Positions 17,605 to 26,663 of a stretch of DNA of 64,000 bases are shown piece by piece (position 1 is the first letter of the stretch; each line of letters starts with the position of its first letter). The notes under the pieces are model-generated. The model searched no databases and was not told where the DNA came from. It was given only the letters and a program-made list of their open reading frames with translations. Origin of the DNA: JAJZEO01 sp964350315. GTDB lineage: Bacteria > Chlamydiota > Chlamydiia > Chlamydiales > 2-12-FULL-49-11. Where the stretch lies: the NCBI GenBank assembly GCA_964350315.1, contig CAYGJD010000003.1:1-64000 (forward strand). The letters are read 5' to 3'. Position numbers and translations under genes: made by a program.

Positions 17605-18372
17605 TTAAAGATATGCATCGATTAGAGACCTAAGACGCATGATCATCTTTTCAATACGATCTTTATCAGACGGTTTAATCAAGCCAATTCTACGATCAAG
17701 AAGATCTATCAATTGCTCCATCTCTAAAAGAGTTTTAGCACCAAGCTCCTGCTTTCCCCTTTTATCTCCTTGAGCAAGAGGTAACTTTTCAGCAATGAGT
17801 TCAATGACCTCTTTTTGCCTTTCCCCTTTATAGTCTCGGATAATATCACACTTCACACCAAAGTCACCTTGACGCGAAGCTAAAATATAACTTGCCTTCT
17901 GAGGCATCGCTTTAAAATTCTTTTTTAGATCATCATCTGGCAAGACATTGTACATCTCATAAAAAGAAAGAGCATTATACGCCGTCTTTAACGTATTGAA
18001 AGTATGCTTAAGCCACTTTGTAAAAGCGCCTCTTTCATCAGAATACTTTTGAAGAATTATTCTAACACGAGCAATTCTTTCTCCAATTAGAAGGACGGCT
18101 TGTTTCTGAATCGATTTAACTTCAGTTGTAAGTTGGACAAGATTTCGAAAATCGTCCCGAACAGCCTCTTCATCATTTTGACCAGCCATATGCTCAGAAA
18201 AAATTTCTTGCATACTTCTTACTTCTTCTTCAGTCATTTTTTGCGCTTCAAAAAGCGCCCGAAAAGAATTATGCACATTGAGTTCGCCTTTTACAGCTTC
18301 CTCATCTTCTGCATCTTTTGGTTTTGAGCGCATTGCTAGAAACTTTTGCGCTAATCTGTTCATCTCTGACAT
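17605..18372 (-). CDS. Chlamydial plasmid protein pGP6-D homologue (chromosomal)
   Basis: Helix-rich protein of 255 residues assigned to the pGP6-D/CT583 family mainly because it follows a ParA gene, as CT583 follows CT582 in Chlamydia, and because length and composition fit. The family's function is unknown; pGP6-D is encoded on the chlamydial plasmid and has a chromosomal paralogue. The ATG at 18372 is preferred over the GTG four codons upstream because GGGGTGG then stands eight bases away. The sequence is very charged, without a signal peptide, consistent with a cytosolic or type III secreted protein. Confidence 0.65.
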   Translation of the reverse strand: MSEMNRLAQKFLAMRSKPKDAEDEEAVKGELNVHNSFRALFEAQKMTEEEVRSMQEIFSEHMAGQNDEEAVRDDFRNLVQLTTEVKSIQKQAVLLIGERIARVRIILQKYSDERGAFTKWLKHTFNTLKTAYNALSFYEMYNVLPDDDLKKNFKAMPQKASYILASRQGDFGVKCDIIRDYKGERQKEVIELIAEKLPLAQGDKRGKQELGAKTLLEMEQLIDLLDRRIGLIKPSDKDRIEKMIMRLRSLIDAYL

Positions 18373-18395
18373 AGTTTTTTCCACCCCAAACTATT

Positions 18396-19172
18396 TTATA
18401 CTAACATTTCCTCATGCGCATTAATGCGTTTTAGAAATTCTTTTGCCAAACATTCATAATCATATGATGCTCTAGACTCAGGATACGCCTCTGTTACTGG
18501 CTCACCCTGAAGCACAGCGCGAGAAACAGCAATATCACGTCTTATTTTAGCATCGAATAATTTTTCTGGAAAAGCTGACTCAATCGCATCTACATAAGCT
18601 GCATTCGTTGCCCCTCGTGCATCCCAAAAAGATAGTACAACTCCCAACATTTCAATTTTATGGTGATCTTGAATTCTTGTATGATATTCTTTCAAACGAT
18701 TAAGAGCTAAAATAGAATAAGGCTCAGGAACCGCACAAATGATTGAATAATTTGCCGCAAAAAAGGCGCTTTGTGTCAACCAGCCAAGACTTGGCGGAGT
18801 ATCGATAAAGCAAAAATCGTAATCAAGACCTTCTATCGCCCGTCTTAATCTTTCATGACCATACAAATCATTTACAACTGGAGCTGTCGCTTCAACACCA
18901 TCGAGGTAAACATTCGCAGTAATGACATCAAGATTTTCAATTGCCGTTTTAGAAATCACATCAACAGCTTTTTTTTCCCCGTGTAAAACAGGAACCATCG
19001 TATCTAAACTATCAGACGTTAATCCAACACCAGTACTTAAATTTGCTTGAGCATCGAAATCAATCAACAAAACACGCTTATTTAATTTCTTTGCAAGAAG
19101 AACACCAAGATGTAATACAGTGGATGTTTTGGCGGTACCGCCTTTAAAACTACAACACGCAATCGTTTTCAA
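18396..19172 (-). CDS. ParA/Soj family partition ATPase (pGP5-D/CT582-like)
   Basis: Deviant Walker-type ATPase of 258 residues. The P-loop SFKGGTAKTSTVLHLG carries the signature lysines of ParA proteins, followed by LIDFDAQANLSTGVG and the Walker B-like block FIDTPPSLGWLTQSAF. ParA proteins segregate DNA or position cargo; chlamydial pGP5-D homologues have also been linked to gene regulation. The TTG at 19172 gives the usual MKTIA start with GGAGGAG upstream. A ParB partner is not in the window; the next gene is the pGP6-D homologue, 24 bases downstream. Confidence 0.9.
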   Translation of the reverse strand: MKTIACCSFKGGTAKTSTVLHLGVLLAKKLNKRVLLIDFDAQANLSTGVGLTSDSLDTMVPVLHGEKKAVDVISKTAIENLDVITANVYLDGVEATAPVVNDLYGHERLRRAIEGLDYDFCFIDTPPSLGWLTQSAFFAANYSIICAVPEPYSILALNRLKEYHTRIQDHHKIEMLGVVLSFWDARGATNAAYVDAIESAFPEKLFDAKIRRDIAVSRAVLQGEPVTEAYPESRASYDYECLAKEFLKRINAHEEMLV

Positions 19173-19227
19173 AATCTCCTCCAAAGAGAGTCAAAGATAC
19201 AAGTTTTAACTCTAACAAAAGCTATGA

Positions 19228-19980
19228 TTACTTTGAAGCGCGAAATAACATGAAAGAATCTTGATTAGCATCAGTTGGCTGATACTTTCTTTCGACTTGG
19301 ATGTTTGAAAAACCAGCATCCTTTAACATACTGATAAACTCACCCTTTGAGTACCATCGAACATGAAACGTACGTTCTTTAACTTCAACAAGCTCTTTTC
19401 TTAGCCAAGTTTCATCACGAATAGAGACAGAAATTACTTGTTCAATCGGATCGTGTTTTACTTCTTCACGAAAAATTTGGCGCATACTTTTTGCAGCAAG
19501 ACTCCGATTACTTACAACACGCCATCCACCATGCGATGTGCTTACCTCATCCCACGGCAAAAAAAGTGCGATGACCACATGACCACCCACCTCTAAATAT
19601 TTAAAGCACTTTTCCAAAACACGCTCAGCATCACCACGATCTGAAATCAATTGAAAAGAACCTAACGGGCAATAGATTAATTGGTATTTTTTCTTAAGCG
19701 TTAGCTCTGTGAGTTTCTGACAGTAAAGCTCTCCAGGTTCGACTTCCCCCTTCTTTGCTTTCCTTCTTAATAAAGTGATCATTTCAGACGATGCTTCGAC
19801 TCCCTCAACATCTAAACCCTCTTTGAGAAAAGGGAGGAGCAACCTTCCAGAACCGCAAGCAAGCTCAAGAGCAGCCCCCTTACAACCAATGATCTCCTTC
19901 CGATAGAAGTCAAGCTCAGCTCGATCGACATGAGGATGCCAGAAACGATAGAGGCGGCCAATTAATCCTTTTGCACTCAT
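19228..19980 (-). CDS. Class I SAM-dependent methyltransferase
   Basis: A 250-residue Rossmann-fold methyltransferase with motif I ALELACGSGRLLLPFL near residues 36-51, an acidic motif II (VEGVEASSEMI) and the LIYCPLGSFQLI post-motif near residue 100. The FQLI position and GGHVVIALFLP are typical of the Methyltransf_11/25 group. The substrate cannot be inferred; the fold does not distinguish small-molecule from protein or RNA targets. It precedes the parA-like gene by 55 bases on the same strand. Confidence 0.85.
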   Translation of the reverse strand: MSAKGLIGRLYRFWHPHVDRAELDFYRKEIIGCKGAALELACGSGRLLLPFLKEGLDVEGVEASSEMITLLRRKAKKGEVEPGELYCQKLTELTLKKKYQLIYCPLGSFQLISDRGDAERVLEKCFKYLEVGGHVVIALFLPWDEVSTSHGGWRVVSNRSLAAKSMRQIFREEVKHDPIEQVISVSIRDETWLRKELVEVKERTFHVRWYSKGEFISMLKDAGFSNIQVERKYQPTDANQDSFMLFRASK

Positions 19981-20051
19981 CTTCAGTTCCCCGATTTAGA
20001 AAAAGTATAGTGGATGACTAAATAGTAATCTAGACCTTAACTATCCCCACC

Positions 20052-20085
20052 AAAAAAAATAAGTGTAGAGAAATTCCCCACACTT
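20052..20085 (-). terminator. Rho-independent terminator of the 20111-21067 gene
   Basis: Read on the minus strand, AAGTGT (20085-20080) pairs with ACACTT (20066-20061), the stem being extended by G-C and G-T pairs, followed by a run of T at 20059-20052. Confidence 0.65.
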
Positions 20086-20110
20086 ATAAAACTGCATTAC
20101 AAATAAATCA

Positions 20111-21067
20111 CTACGCTTTTTTTGCCTTAACAACTTTGTCATTTCCTGAAACTTCTACATTCCAAAGACGATCAATAATCTGAGGACAAATAATAAAGCG
20201 AAACAATAAAGTAATTGGGAAAGCCACGACTAAAACAAACTGCGCAAAAACACGTGCCGTTTTCATCACGAAAGAATCTGCGTCCTGAATCGTAATCTTT
20301 TTCTTAAATGTCTCCCAACTTTTTGTAACTGTTGGTTGTTTCACTCCCGGAGCTTTTTTTGGCAGAGCTTTTTTTGTACCTGTTGGCTGTTCCATTCCCG
20401 TAGCTTTTTTTTCTGGAGCTTTTTCAGTTCTTTTAGGCAGCTCTGCAAATTTTACAGTTCTAGCAACACCGGCAGGCTTCACACCAGCGGCAAGCACTGG
20501 TTCTTTAGCAGGTTTCAGAGCACGAACACCAAAACCAAACCCTCCACGTGAAAAATCTATCCCCGAAATTGCTGGAGCTTTTGCAGTTTCCGGAGTCACT
20601 GGTTCAAGAAGTGGTGTTGTAAATGTCGCAGTTCTTTTACCTCTAACTCCTGCCCCTTTTGTCCCATCTCGCGGGCGCCTCATGTTCAGCAATGCTGGTT
20701 CTACAGGTCTCTTTTGTGCAAAAGCTTTATCTTCTTTTTCAACAATACCTGGACGGGCCATAGTAGCAGCAATAGCGACATGTTCTTCGGGTTGATCTTC
20801 TTCTAGAATTGGACTTAGTCGACCTGGATTGCCTTCCCCTGGTAATGCTGCATGTGCTAGTTCTGCTGAACTTTGTGCAACAACAAGAACATCCACTACA
20901 CGCTCTTGCGGGACCACGGCCTCTGGTCTTGCCCAAATTCCTTGAATACGATTTACGACATCACCAGGAATTTTCGTAACTGAATCTGGTAACATTTGAT
21001 AAGCGACATAAGCTGCTACTAATCCTGCCGCTCCCCTTGGTCCTAAGTCGAAAGATACTACTTCCAT
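20111..21067 (-). CDS. Unknown protein with C-terminal membrane tail, paralogue of the next gene
   Basis: Unrecognised 318-residue protein, low-complexity in the middle (Lys/Ala/Pro/Thr-rich; short repeats around KKAPGVKQPT and KKATGMEQPT) and hydrophobic near the C-terminus. The last 70 residues, from SWETFKKKITIQDADSFVMK through FVLVVAFPITLLFRFII, match the tail of the neighbouring 778-residue protein at equivalent positions. The ATG at 21067 is used because GAGGTG stands just upstream. Pro/Thr-rich stretch plus a hydrophobic tail could fit an inclusion-membrane or secreted effector, but this is inference. Confidence 0.7.
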   Translation of the reverse strand: MEVVSFDLGPRGAAGLVAAYVAYQMLPDSVTKIPGDVVNRIQGIWARPEAVVPQERVVDVLVVAQSSAELAHAALPGEGNPGRLSPILEEDQPEEHVAIAATMARPGIVEKEDKAFAQKRPVEPALLNMRRPRDGTKGAGVRGKRTATFTTPLLEPVTPETAKAPAISGIDFSRGGFGFGVRALKPAKEPVLAAGVKPAGVARTVKFAELPKRTEKAPEKKATGMEQPTGTKKALPKKAPGVKQPTVTKSWETFKKKITIQDADSFVMKTARVFAQFVLVVAFPITLLFRFIICPQIIDRLWNVEVSGNDKVVKAKKA

Positions 21068-21132
21068 TATACACCTCAATTTTCTATTTTTCTATTAACT
21101 CAATTAGGGCGTCATAAAAACGCCCATTTTAT

Positions 21133-23469
21133 TTATACTTTTGCAGTCGCACCTTTTGGAACAGCTGCTTTACCACCTTTGATCTGCTCTACGAAACATT
21201 TGTCATAGAAATGCAAAATTATACGGGCAGCAATTGTTACCGGGAAGAAGATAAGCGCAAGAGTTGTTGCAAAAACCTTTGCAATCTTCAAAACAAAGTG
21301 ATCATCTTTTTGAGCTACAATACACCGAGCCTTAAACTTCTCCCAAGTTGAAACTGTTCCCATCGGATTAAGAGGAGCTCCAGCACCAACTGGCTTGACT
21401 GGTTTTTTCTTTCCAGAAGCAGGCAGAACTTCGACCGGCTTATCAGCCGGCGGTTTGACAATAAGAGCACCATTAGGTAAAACTGGCGGCGCACTAGAAG
21501 GACGAACTCTTACTTCGGCAACTTCTGGACTAAGTGGTCTTTGATCATCTTCAACTGGCTCCTGCCGTACTGCTATAGGAGAAACCAAATCGCGCGCTAC
21601 TGGCCTTAGCGTAAGTACTAGGTGCAGTGTTGGTTGTGCTTCTCTTGCAACATCAGGAGAAGTCACTCTCTCAAGATCTACCCTCTCATCTGAAGGCAGT
21701 CGAGGAGAAGTGTCTCTTTGAAGTTCCACCCAATCAATTGGAGGCGCTCCAAGAGAAGTGCCTCTTGGGGCTTGCGCAGAAAAAGAGTCTCCTGAGTCTT
21801 GCTTAGCTAAACATCGTTGTTGAGTTTGTTGTAGCACATCTTCTCTAAATAAACCTGTTACTGGATCAAAAACTTCATTATAGTACCATGTGATATCCGC
21901 CTTTTTTTCCTGTAAAACCCCATAGTCAATAACGCTAATAGAAATTTGAGAATCTTGGTCAAACTCTCGTCTTCCTGCGGTAACTCTAATTAAAAGATTT
22001 AGCCTTTGAATTAATTCAAGCGCACCCTCTGGATAGGTACTCATTTGGGTAATTGCATCACCTTCTGACTTCTCTAATTCTGAGATATTCAACCCAAGAA
22101 ATCCCAACTCTTCTAAATAATTATTTTTTTCTGACAAACATGCTGCAAAATTTATATTCATTTCCTGAAGAGAATTAGCAGAAGAAGAGAGTGAAGTCTC
22201 TCCAGACTGCGGAGATTCTTCTCTACTAATACCCCCTAAAAATTCACGAATGCTTACTGCGGCATCAAAGAATTGTTGCTCAGGACCACCAGCATTCACC
22301 TCTGCTTCAGTTTCAGAAATTAGATCTCTCATCCACGCTTCAAGATCTCTCTCTGATATTGAACCTTCTTCATCTGCGAGCTTCGTTTCATCTAAAAGAC
22401 CAGTCGCTGGATTTACCCACTCAGCCATTACCTCGTCTAATCTACCTCCCCTATAAGCCTTGGCCATAGAATCAAAAGCTTTTTCCGCAGTATTTGGAAA
22501 CCTTCTCAGTTGCTCATCAACTCTCTCATCACTGAAAAGAGGACGTTGATTAAATTCTACATCCTCCTCAAGCAAATTACATAGGAAGCCATAAGCTGCT
22601 GATGCACTTACTCCTGGTTCTTCTAAAATTTCTTCATCTCCAAACTCTTCTTCAATCGCCTTAACTCTCGTTTCAAAAGTAGGGGCTGCCTGTATAGCTA
22701 AAGGTCTAAATCCTTGACTTTGTCCACTTGCTAGATTTCTTTCCATTTCACCTGGTAAAGCATTAAGCAAATCAAATAACCTTCTTGCTTGCGCTTGAGT
22801 TGGTAAAATTGGTGACGGATCTGGAAGAAAATAGGTTGTCGTACTCATGAAGGCTTCCTGAATCTGGGGGACCTGATCCTCAGGAGCGGTCAAACTTTCT
22901 TGGGCCCTTGCTTGTTCAAATCTTATTTCCATTAAGTTAGAAAGAGCACTCATCATTTCGCCTTGTCTATCAGGAGAAAGCCAAAGAATATTATCGCGAT
23001 CTAAAGATATCCCTCTATAACCTTCTGGGACTTCAGAACCTTCCTCTGGTTTGATTGAGCGATTTTGAAAAGATCGAACTAACGCTCCTATAACCAGCAA
23101 TTGACTAGGCCTCCAAGATGCTCCTGGTCCTGTCAATCCAGGTCCAGTCGATAAAGAACCGAGTCCTAATCCCCACAGACCCATTCCAAATGGGCGCAAA
23201 GCGCTCCTTGGAGCAGGTGTCTGAGCAAGAGCCGGTGGTGGAATATCTTGCTGTTGTGGGAGAACAAAAGTCTGAGGATGTTGATCTGCAACAGGGGGGC
23301 GGTTTGGTCCCAATACGAGATCTCTAAACCAATCAATAGCTGCAGTTCCTAGTCCATGGGCAATATCAAGGAAAGGACTTTCTTGTCCCTCTTCATCTCC
23401 AGCATTCGTATTCGCGAGTTGAAACCTATTATAATCACCTAATCCACCTAATCCATATAAATCATCCAT
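21133..23469 (-). CDS. Large unknown protein with C-terminal membrane tail, paralogue of the 20111 gene
   Basis: Unrecognised 778-residue protein. The N-terminal 120 residues are Gly/Pro/Gln-rich (LYGLGGLGDYNRF...), the middle is acidic and helical, residues 560-700 are Pro-rich, and the C-terminus carries STWEKFKARCIVAQKDDHFV and LALIFFPVTIAARIIL, matching the tail of the next gene. GGAG precedes the ATG. It lies 65 bases upstream of its paralogue in the same direction, so the two may be cotranscribed. Length, composition and a hydrophobic tail are compatible with a host-directed membrane protein, without proof. Confidence 0.75.
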   Translation of the reverse strand: MDDLYGLGGLGDYNRFQLANTNAGDEEGQESPFLDIAHGLGTAAIDWFRDLVLGPNRPPVADQHPQTFVLPQQQDIPPPALAQTPAPRSALRPFGMGLWGLGLGSLSTGPGLTGPGASWRPSQLLVIGALVRSFQNRSIKPEEGSEVPEGYRGISLDRDNILWLSPDRQGEMMSALSNLMEIRFEQARAQESLTAPEDQVPQIQEAFMSTTTYFLPDPSPILPTQAQARRLFDLLNALPGEMERNLASGQSQGFRPLAIQAAPTFETRVKAIEEEFGDEEILEEPGVSASAAYGFLCNLLEEDVEFNQRPLFSDERVDEQLRRFPNTAEKAFDSMAKAYRGGRLDEVMAEWVNPATGLLDETKLADEEGSISERDLEAWMRDLISETEAEVNAGGPEQQFFDAAVSIREFLGGISREESPQSGETSLSSSANSLQEMNINFAACLSEKNNYLEELGFLGLNISELEKSEGDAITQMSTYPEGALELIQRLNLLIRVTAGRREFDQDSQISISVIDYGVLQEKKADITWYYNEVFDPVTGLFREDVLQQTQQRCLAKQDSGDSFSAQAPRGTSLGAPPIDWVELQRDTSPRLPSDERVDLERVTSPDVAREAQPTLHLVLTLRPVARDLVSPIAVRQEPVEDDQRPLSPEVAEVRVRPSSAPPVLPNGALIVKPPADKPVEVLPASGKKKPVKPVGAGAPLNPMGTVSTWEKFKARCIVAQKDDHFVLKIAKVFATTLALIFFPVTIAARIILHFYDKCFVEQIKGGKAAVPKGATAKV

Positions 23470-23767
23470 AAAAACTCCATATATTATTTTTTACAAAAGC
23501 GAATAAATTTTTTAGTTTACCTGTTTATCGCTTTTAATTAACAAAATGTAATTAACTCATAAAAATACTATCATCGCGCACTAATAGAATCAATTATAAT
23601 TTTGCATAAAATTATTTCTATTTGTTTTTAGCTACATAAACCGACTCAATCATCCTACACTTAATTTTAAAGAGGGTTGTAATTCATTTTTTTGATGTAT
23701 AAAAAAATTTGCATTAAAAGTTTTAGTTGTTATAACGGGATGAAAAACAATCGTCAAAGGGCAAAAT
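23470..23767. other. AT-rich divergent intergenic region
   Basis: A 298-base stretch between the minus-strand large unknown gene and the plus-strand gene at 23768. It must hold both promoters. I find no consensus promoter pair, no hairpin with a T tail and no small open frame with a ribosome-binding site that I would defend. Confidence 0.5.
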
Positions 23768-24142
23768 TTGACTAATGTAAATAATTATTTTAATCCAAGC
23801 TGCTTGGATGGGATTTCTGTTACCGCCTCCCTGGGTGGCGCTCTGCAGGTTTTCAAAACCCGTGTAAATCGAGTCTCTGTTCTGCTTGAGAAACCGCTAT
23901 CGCAAGAGTCTGAAAATTGGATAGAGGTGGTACGTGAGATGATGGGATTTGGTCGTCTTTGTGTAATTATGGATGTAGAACACAACACCACTTTATTTCG
24001 CGATCGCCTAGTTACATTGAGTGTCGCTGGAGTTGATGAAGTTCAGCTTATTGGAAAAACAAAGTCTATTGTTGAGGACTGTTTTTTTCTCGCAAAAGAA
24101 ATTAATCACCGTGAACGACTCGGCCTTCGAATTCTTTCGTAG
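23768..24142 (+). CDS. Hypothetical small protein upstream of sctJ
   Basis: Unrecognised 124-residue protein with predicted mixed alpha/beta content (VREMMGFGRLCVIMDVEHNTTLF and VTLSVAGVDEVQLIGKT). No signal peptide or membrane segment. The start is a TTG at 23768 with AAAGGG six bases upstream; no in-frame ATG nearby would leave a comparable protein. It lies 97 bases before the type III secretion block and may be its first gene or independent. A STAS-like fold is possible from the pattern of strands and helices, but there is no recognisable motif. Confidence 0.55.
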   Translation: MTNVNNYFNPSCLDGISVTASLGGALQVFKTRVNRVSVLLEKPLSQESENWIEVVREMMGFGRLCVIMDVEHNTTLFRDRLVTLSVAGVDEVQLIGKTKSIVEDCFFLAKEINHRERLGLRILS

Positions 24143-24239
24143 TATTTGTTGTTGATAAAAGTTCTTCGTGATAAAGAAAAGAATAGGGCGTGTTTTATAG
24201 ACGCTTTTGTTGTACCCTCTTTCGATAAACGGAGATGTT

Positions 24240-25166
24240 ATGAAAAGACTTATTAAACAACTTGGTGTTTTTTGTTCCATTGTTATGCTTTGTTTTGCCA
24301 TGACAAGTTGTGATGAATCAAAAGCGATTGTTTCTGGCGTAGATGAAAGAGAGGCAAATATCATTGTCGTCTTTTTAGACAGTAAGGGAATTGTTGCCTA
24401 TAAAGAAAAGATGGCAGTAAGTCCTGGCGCTACGGGCGATTCAGCTACTCCTAAGTACAACATTGTTGTCGATGGATCAAGAACGATCAATGCGATGGCT
24501 CTTTTAAATAGCAACGGTCTTCCTCACAGACAAGGAACGAATCTTTTAGAGCTTTTTGCAAAACAAGGCTTGATGTCAACAGACAAGGAAGAAACAATTC
24601 GATACCAATCAGGGCTTGCTCAACAAATTGCAAATATGATTTTAATGATTGATGGCGTGATTGATGCATCAGTTCAGCTCTCTTTTCCTCAAGCTACTCT
24701 GACTGTCGATGAATCTGCAAAAGAAGTTGTCACTGCCGCTGTTTTTGTGAAACATCAGGGAATTATTGATGACCCTAATTCTCACTTAGAAAATAAAATT
24801 AAACGTCTTGTTGTTGGGAGTGTAAATGGTCTTGACATTGCAAACGTAACTATCGTTTCAGACAGATCTCGCTTTACTGATATTTCTGCTTCAAGCCTTC
24901 CTGACTCAATTGACCGTGCAGGAACTGAATATGTCCGTATTTGGTCAATGATCATGAGCAAAAGCTCAGCCTCTAAATTTCGTTTTATTTTCTTTCTCCT
25001 CTTAATTTTAGCTCTTGCCTTATCAACAATGCTTGGCTGGGTATTATGGAAAATTTACCCGATGTTGAAGTCAAAAGGTGGACTAAATGAATTATTTAAT
25101 CCGATTCCTATGTTCAAGAAAAAGGGAAAACAAGAAGAAGATGACCATACTCCTACTCCAGAGTAG
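24240..25166 (+). CDS. sctJ: Type III secretion inner-membrane ring lipoprotein SctJ
   Basis: SctJ (YscJ/PrgK/FliF-like) forms the inner-membrane ring of the injectisome. The 308-residue product has a signal peptide ending in the lipobox MTSC. The characteristic start of the mature protein follows (VSGVDEREANIIVVFLDSKG), then the RTINAMALLNSNGLP region, the PQATLTVDESAKE block, and one C-terminal membrane segment with a cytosolic tail. GGAG stands five bases before the ATG at 24240, so I trimmed the longer frame to it. First gene of sctJ-x-sctL-sctR-sctS-sctT, as in Chlamydia CT559-CT564. Confidence 0.93.
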   Translation: MKRLIKQLGVFCSIVMLCFAMTSCDESKAIVSGVDEREANIIVVFLDSKGIVAYKEKMAVSPGATGDSATPKYNIVVDGSRTINAMALLNSNGLPHRQGTNLLELFAKQGLMSTDKEETIRYQSGLAQQIANMILMIDGVIDASVQLSFPQATLTVDESAKEVVTAAVFVKHQGIIDDPNSHLENKIKRLVVGSVNGLDIANVTIVSDRSRFTDISASSLPDSIDRAGTEYVRIWSMIMSKSSASKFRFIFFLLLILALALSTMLGWVLWKIYPMLKSKGGLNELFNPIPMFKKKGKQEEDDHTPTPE

Positions 25167-25178
25167 GACAACCCAATA

Positions 25179-26060
25179 ATGGTAACGGGAATGAATTGTG
25201 ATAAGAGTTATATTTGCACGAAGCATTTTGTTGAAAAACAACCTCAAGAAAAGAAGCAGCGCCTGCTTTCTTATTTGAGCACTTCAGGACGCGAGGCGTA
25301 TGAAAAAGTGCCTCGCCTTCAAGAAACTCCGATTAAAAGCCTTTCATTACATGAATTGCTTGGCAAAATTCACCCGTCACATTTCATTGAAGCTTTTTCA
25401 AACCTCCCTCATGACATCAAATTGTCTTATATTTCAGCTCTACCCTCACATGTAAGAAGAGAGGTTTCTACAAGTTTAAGCATTAACGAGCCTTCTTATG
25501 ATTTTGAAGAAAAGCTAAGAGACATGTTTTGCAACGAAATCATCTCTCTTTTAACAAAAGGCAAAAGCGGAATTCTTCCTCTTTCCTACATTCCTGATGA
25601 CCCACTACTTTGTTTAGCTAAATGTGATTCGATCGAACTTAGTACTTTAGTCTCTTTTCTTGGTCTTTTTGATTTGATAGGAGAACTCAAAACTCTAATC
25701 AATGGGAAGTTGTTACTAAAACTCGAGGAATCTTTAAGCGATGACGAACTCAAGATCCTTAGAAACATTGAAGGGTGGAAAAGAAAGAAAGTTCTTTTTG
25801 AAAGCATTGGACTTGATCGGTGGAATGGAGATGCGTCTATTTTACGCATGGTTATTAAAGAAAGGGGCATCAATCGCTTAGCAAAGGCGATGAATGGTTC
25901 AGGAAGCGATCTTGTATGGCTTGTTGAACACATTATGGATGCAAAGATGAAGTCTGAATTTTGTAAATATCGTGCTGAGATGGGAGATAGAACTCTTGTT
26001 GAAGTTCTAATTGAACAAGTATTATTTTGTTGGGATAAGATATGTATAGTTTCACATTAA
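25179..26060 (+). CDS. Type III secretion-associated protein between sctJ and sctL (CT560-like position)
   Basis: A 293-residue, mostly helical protein without membrane segments or signal peptide. It lies 12 bases after sctJ and overlaps sctL by 19 bases, the position of chlamydial CT560. By position it may act as the SctK-like cytosolic accessory that links the sorting platform to the ring; that is inferred from gene order. Two start codons (25179 and 25191) are possible. Conserved-looking blocks are LPHDIKLSYISALPSHVRREV and GIDRWNGDASILRMV-type segments. Confidence 0.7.
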   Translation: MVTGMNCDKSYICTKHFVEKQPQEKKQRLLSYLSTSGREAYEKVPRLQETPIKSLSLHELLGKIHPSHFIEAFSNLPHDIKLSYISALPSHVRREVSTSLSINEPSYDFEEKLRDMFCNEIISLLTKGKSGILPLSYIPDDPLLCLAKCDSIELSTLVSFLGLFDLIGELKTLINGKLLLKLEESLSDDELKILRNIEGWKRKKVLFESIGLDRWNGDASILRMVIKERGINRLAKAMNGSGSDLVWLVEHIMDAKMKSEFCKYRAEMGDRTLVEVLIEQVLFCWDKICIVSH

Positions 26061-26662
26061 TGAAAAAAGGTGAGGTCCACACGGGGCCAAGCAAGATCAT
26101 TCGTCAAGAAGAGGCAAGTCAGTTGATCTCTGCAGAGGAGGCTTTAACAAGCGCCAAAGAAGAAGCTGCAGAAATTATCATCGAGGCAAAAAAAGAGGGC
26201 GAAGAACTTAAAGAACAGGCTAAAAAAGCTGGATTTGAAGAAGGACTTGCACTTTTTAATGAACACATAAAGCTTTTTGAAGATCGCCTGAAAGTTCTTA
26301 GACACGACATGCAAAAAGCAATGCTTCCTTTAGTTTTAAAGACAACGAAAAAAATTGTAGGCAATGAACTTGAATTGAATCCAGACTCTGTTGTCTTCAT
26401 TGTTCAAGAGGCAATTAAAAGCGTTTCTAACGCAAAAGTTGTTAAATTGTTTGTCTGTCACGATGATTTGGAAATTTTAGAAAAAGAAAAAAGTCGATTA
26501 AGAGCTTTTTTTGAGTCACTTGAGAGTTTTTCTATTGAAGAAAGAAAGGATATTGATCGCGGTAGTTGCATTATTGAGACCGAGCGTGGTATTTTGAATG
26601 CTACCCTCGAAAACCAATACCGAGCGCTTGAAAGGGCATTTGAAAATCACAGGAAACACTAA
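26042..26662 (+). CDS. sctL: Type III secretion ATPase regulator SctL
   Basis: Stator/regulator of the injectisome ATPase (YscL/FliH family), 206 residues. The N-terminal half is a long charged coiled coil (SAKEEAAEIIIEAKKEGEELK), and the C-terminal half fits the FliH/YscL domain (MLPLVLKTTKKIVGNELEL, VKLFVCHDDLEILEKEK, RKDIDRGSCIIETERGILNA). The final RGSCIIET block is typical. Its start lies inside the preceding gene and its stop is one base before sctR, so the three are translationally linked. Confidence 0.92.
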   Translation: MYSFTLMKKGEVHTGPSKIIRQEEASQLISAEEALTSAKEEAAEIIIEAKKEGEELKEQAKKAGFEEGLALFNEHIKLFEDRLKVLRHDMQKAMLPLVLKTTKKIVGNELELNPDSVVFIVQEAIKSVSNAKVVKLFVCHDDLEILEKEKSRLRAFFESLESFSIEERKDIDRGSCIIETERGILNATLENQYRALERAFENHRKH

Positions 26663-26663
26663 G

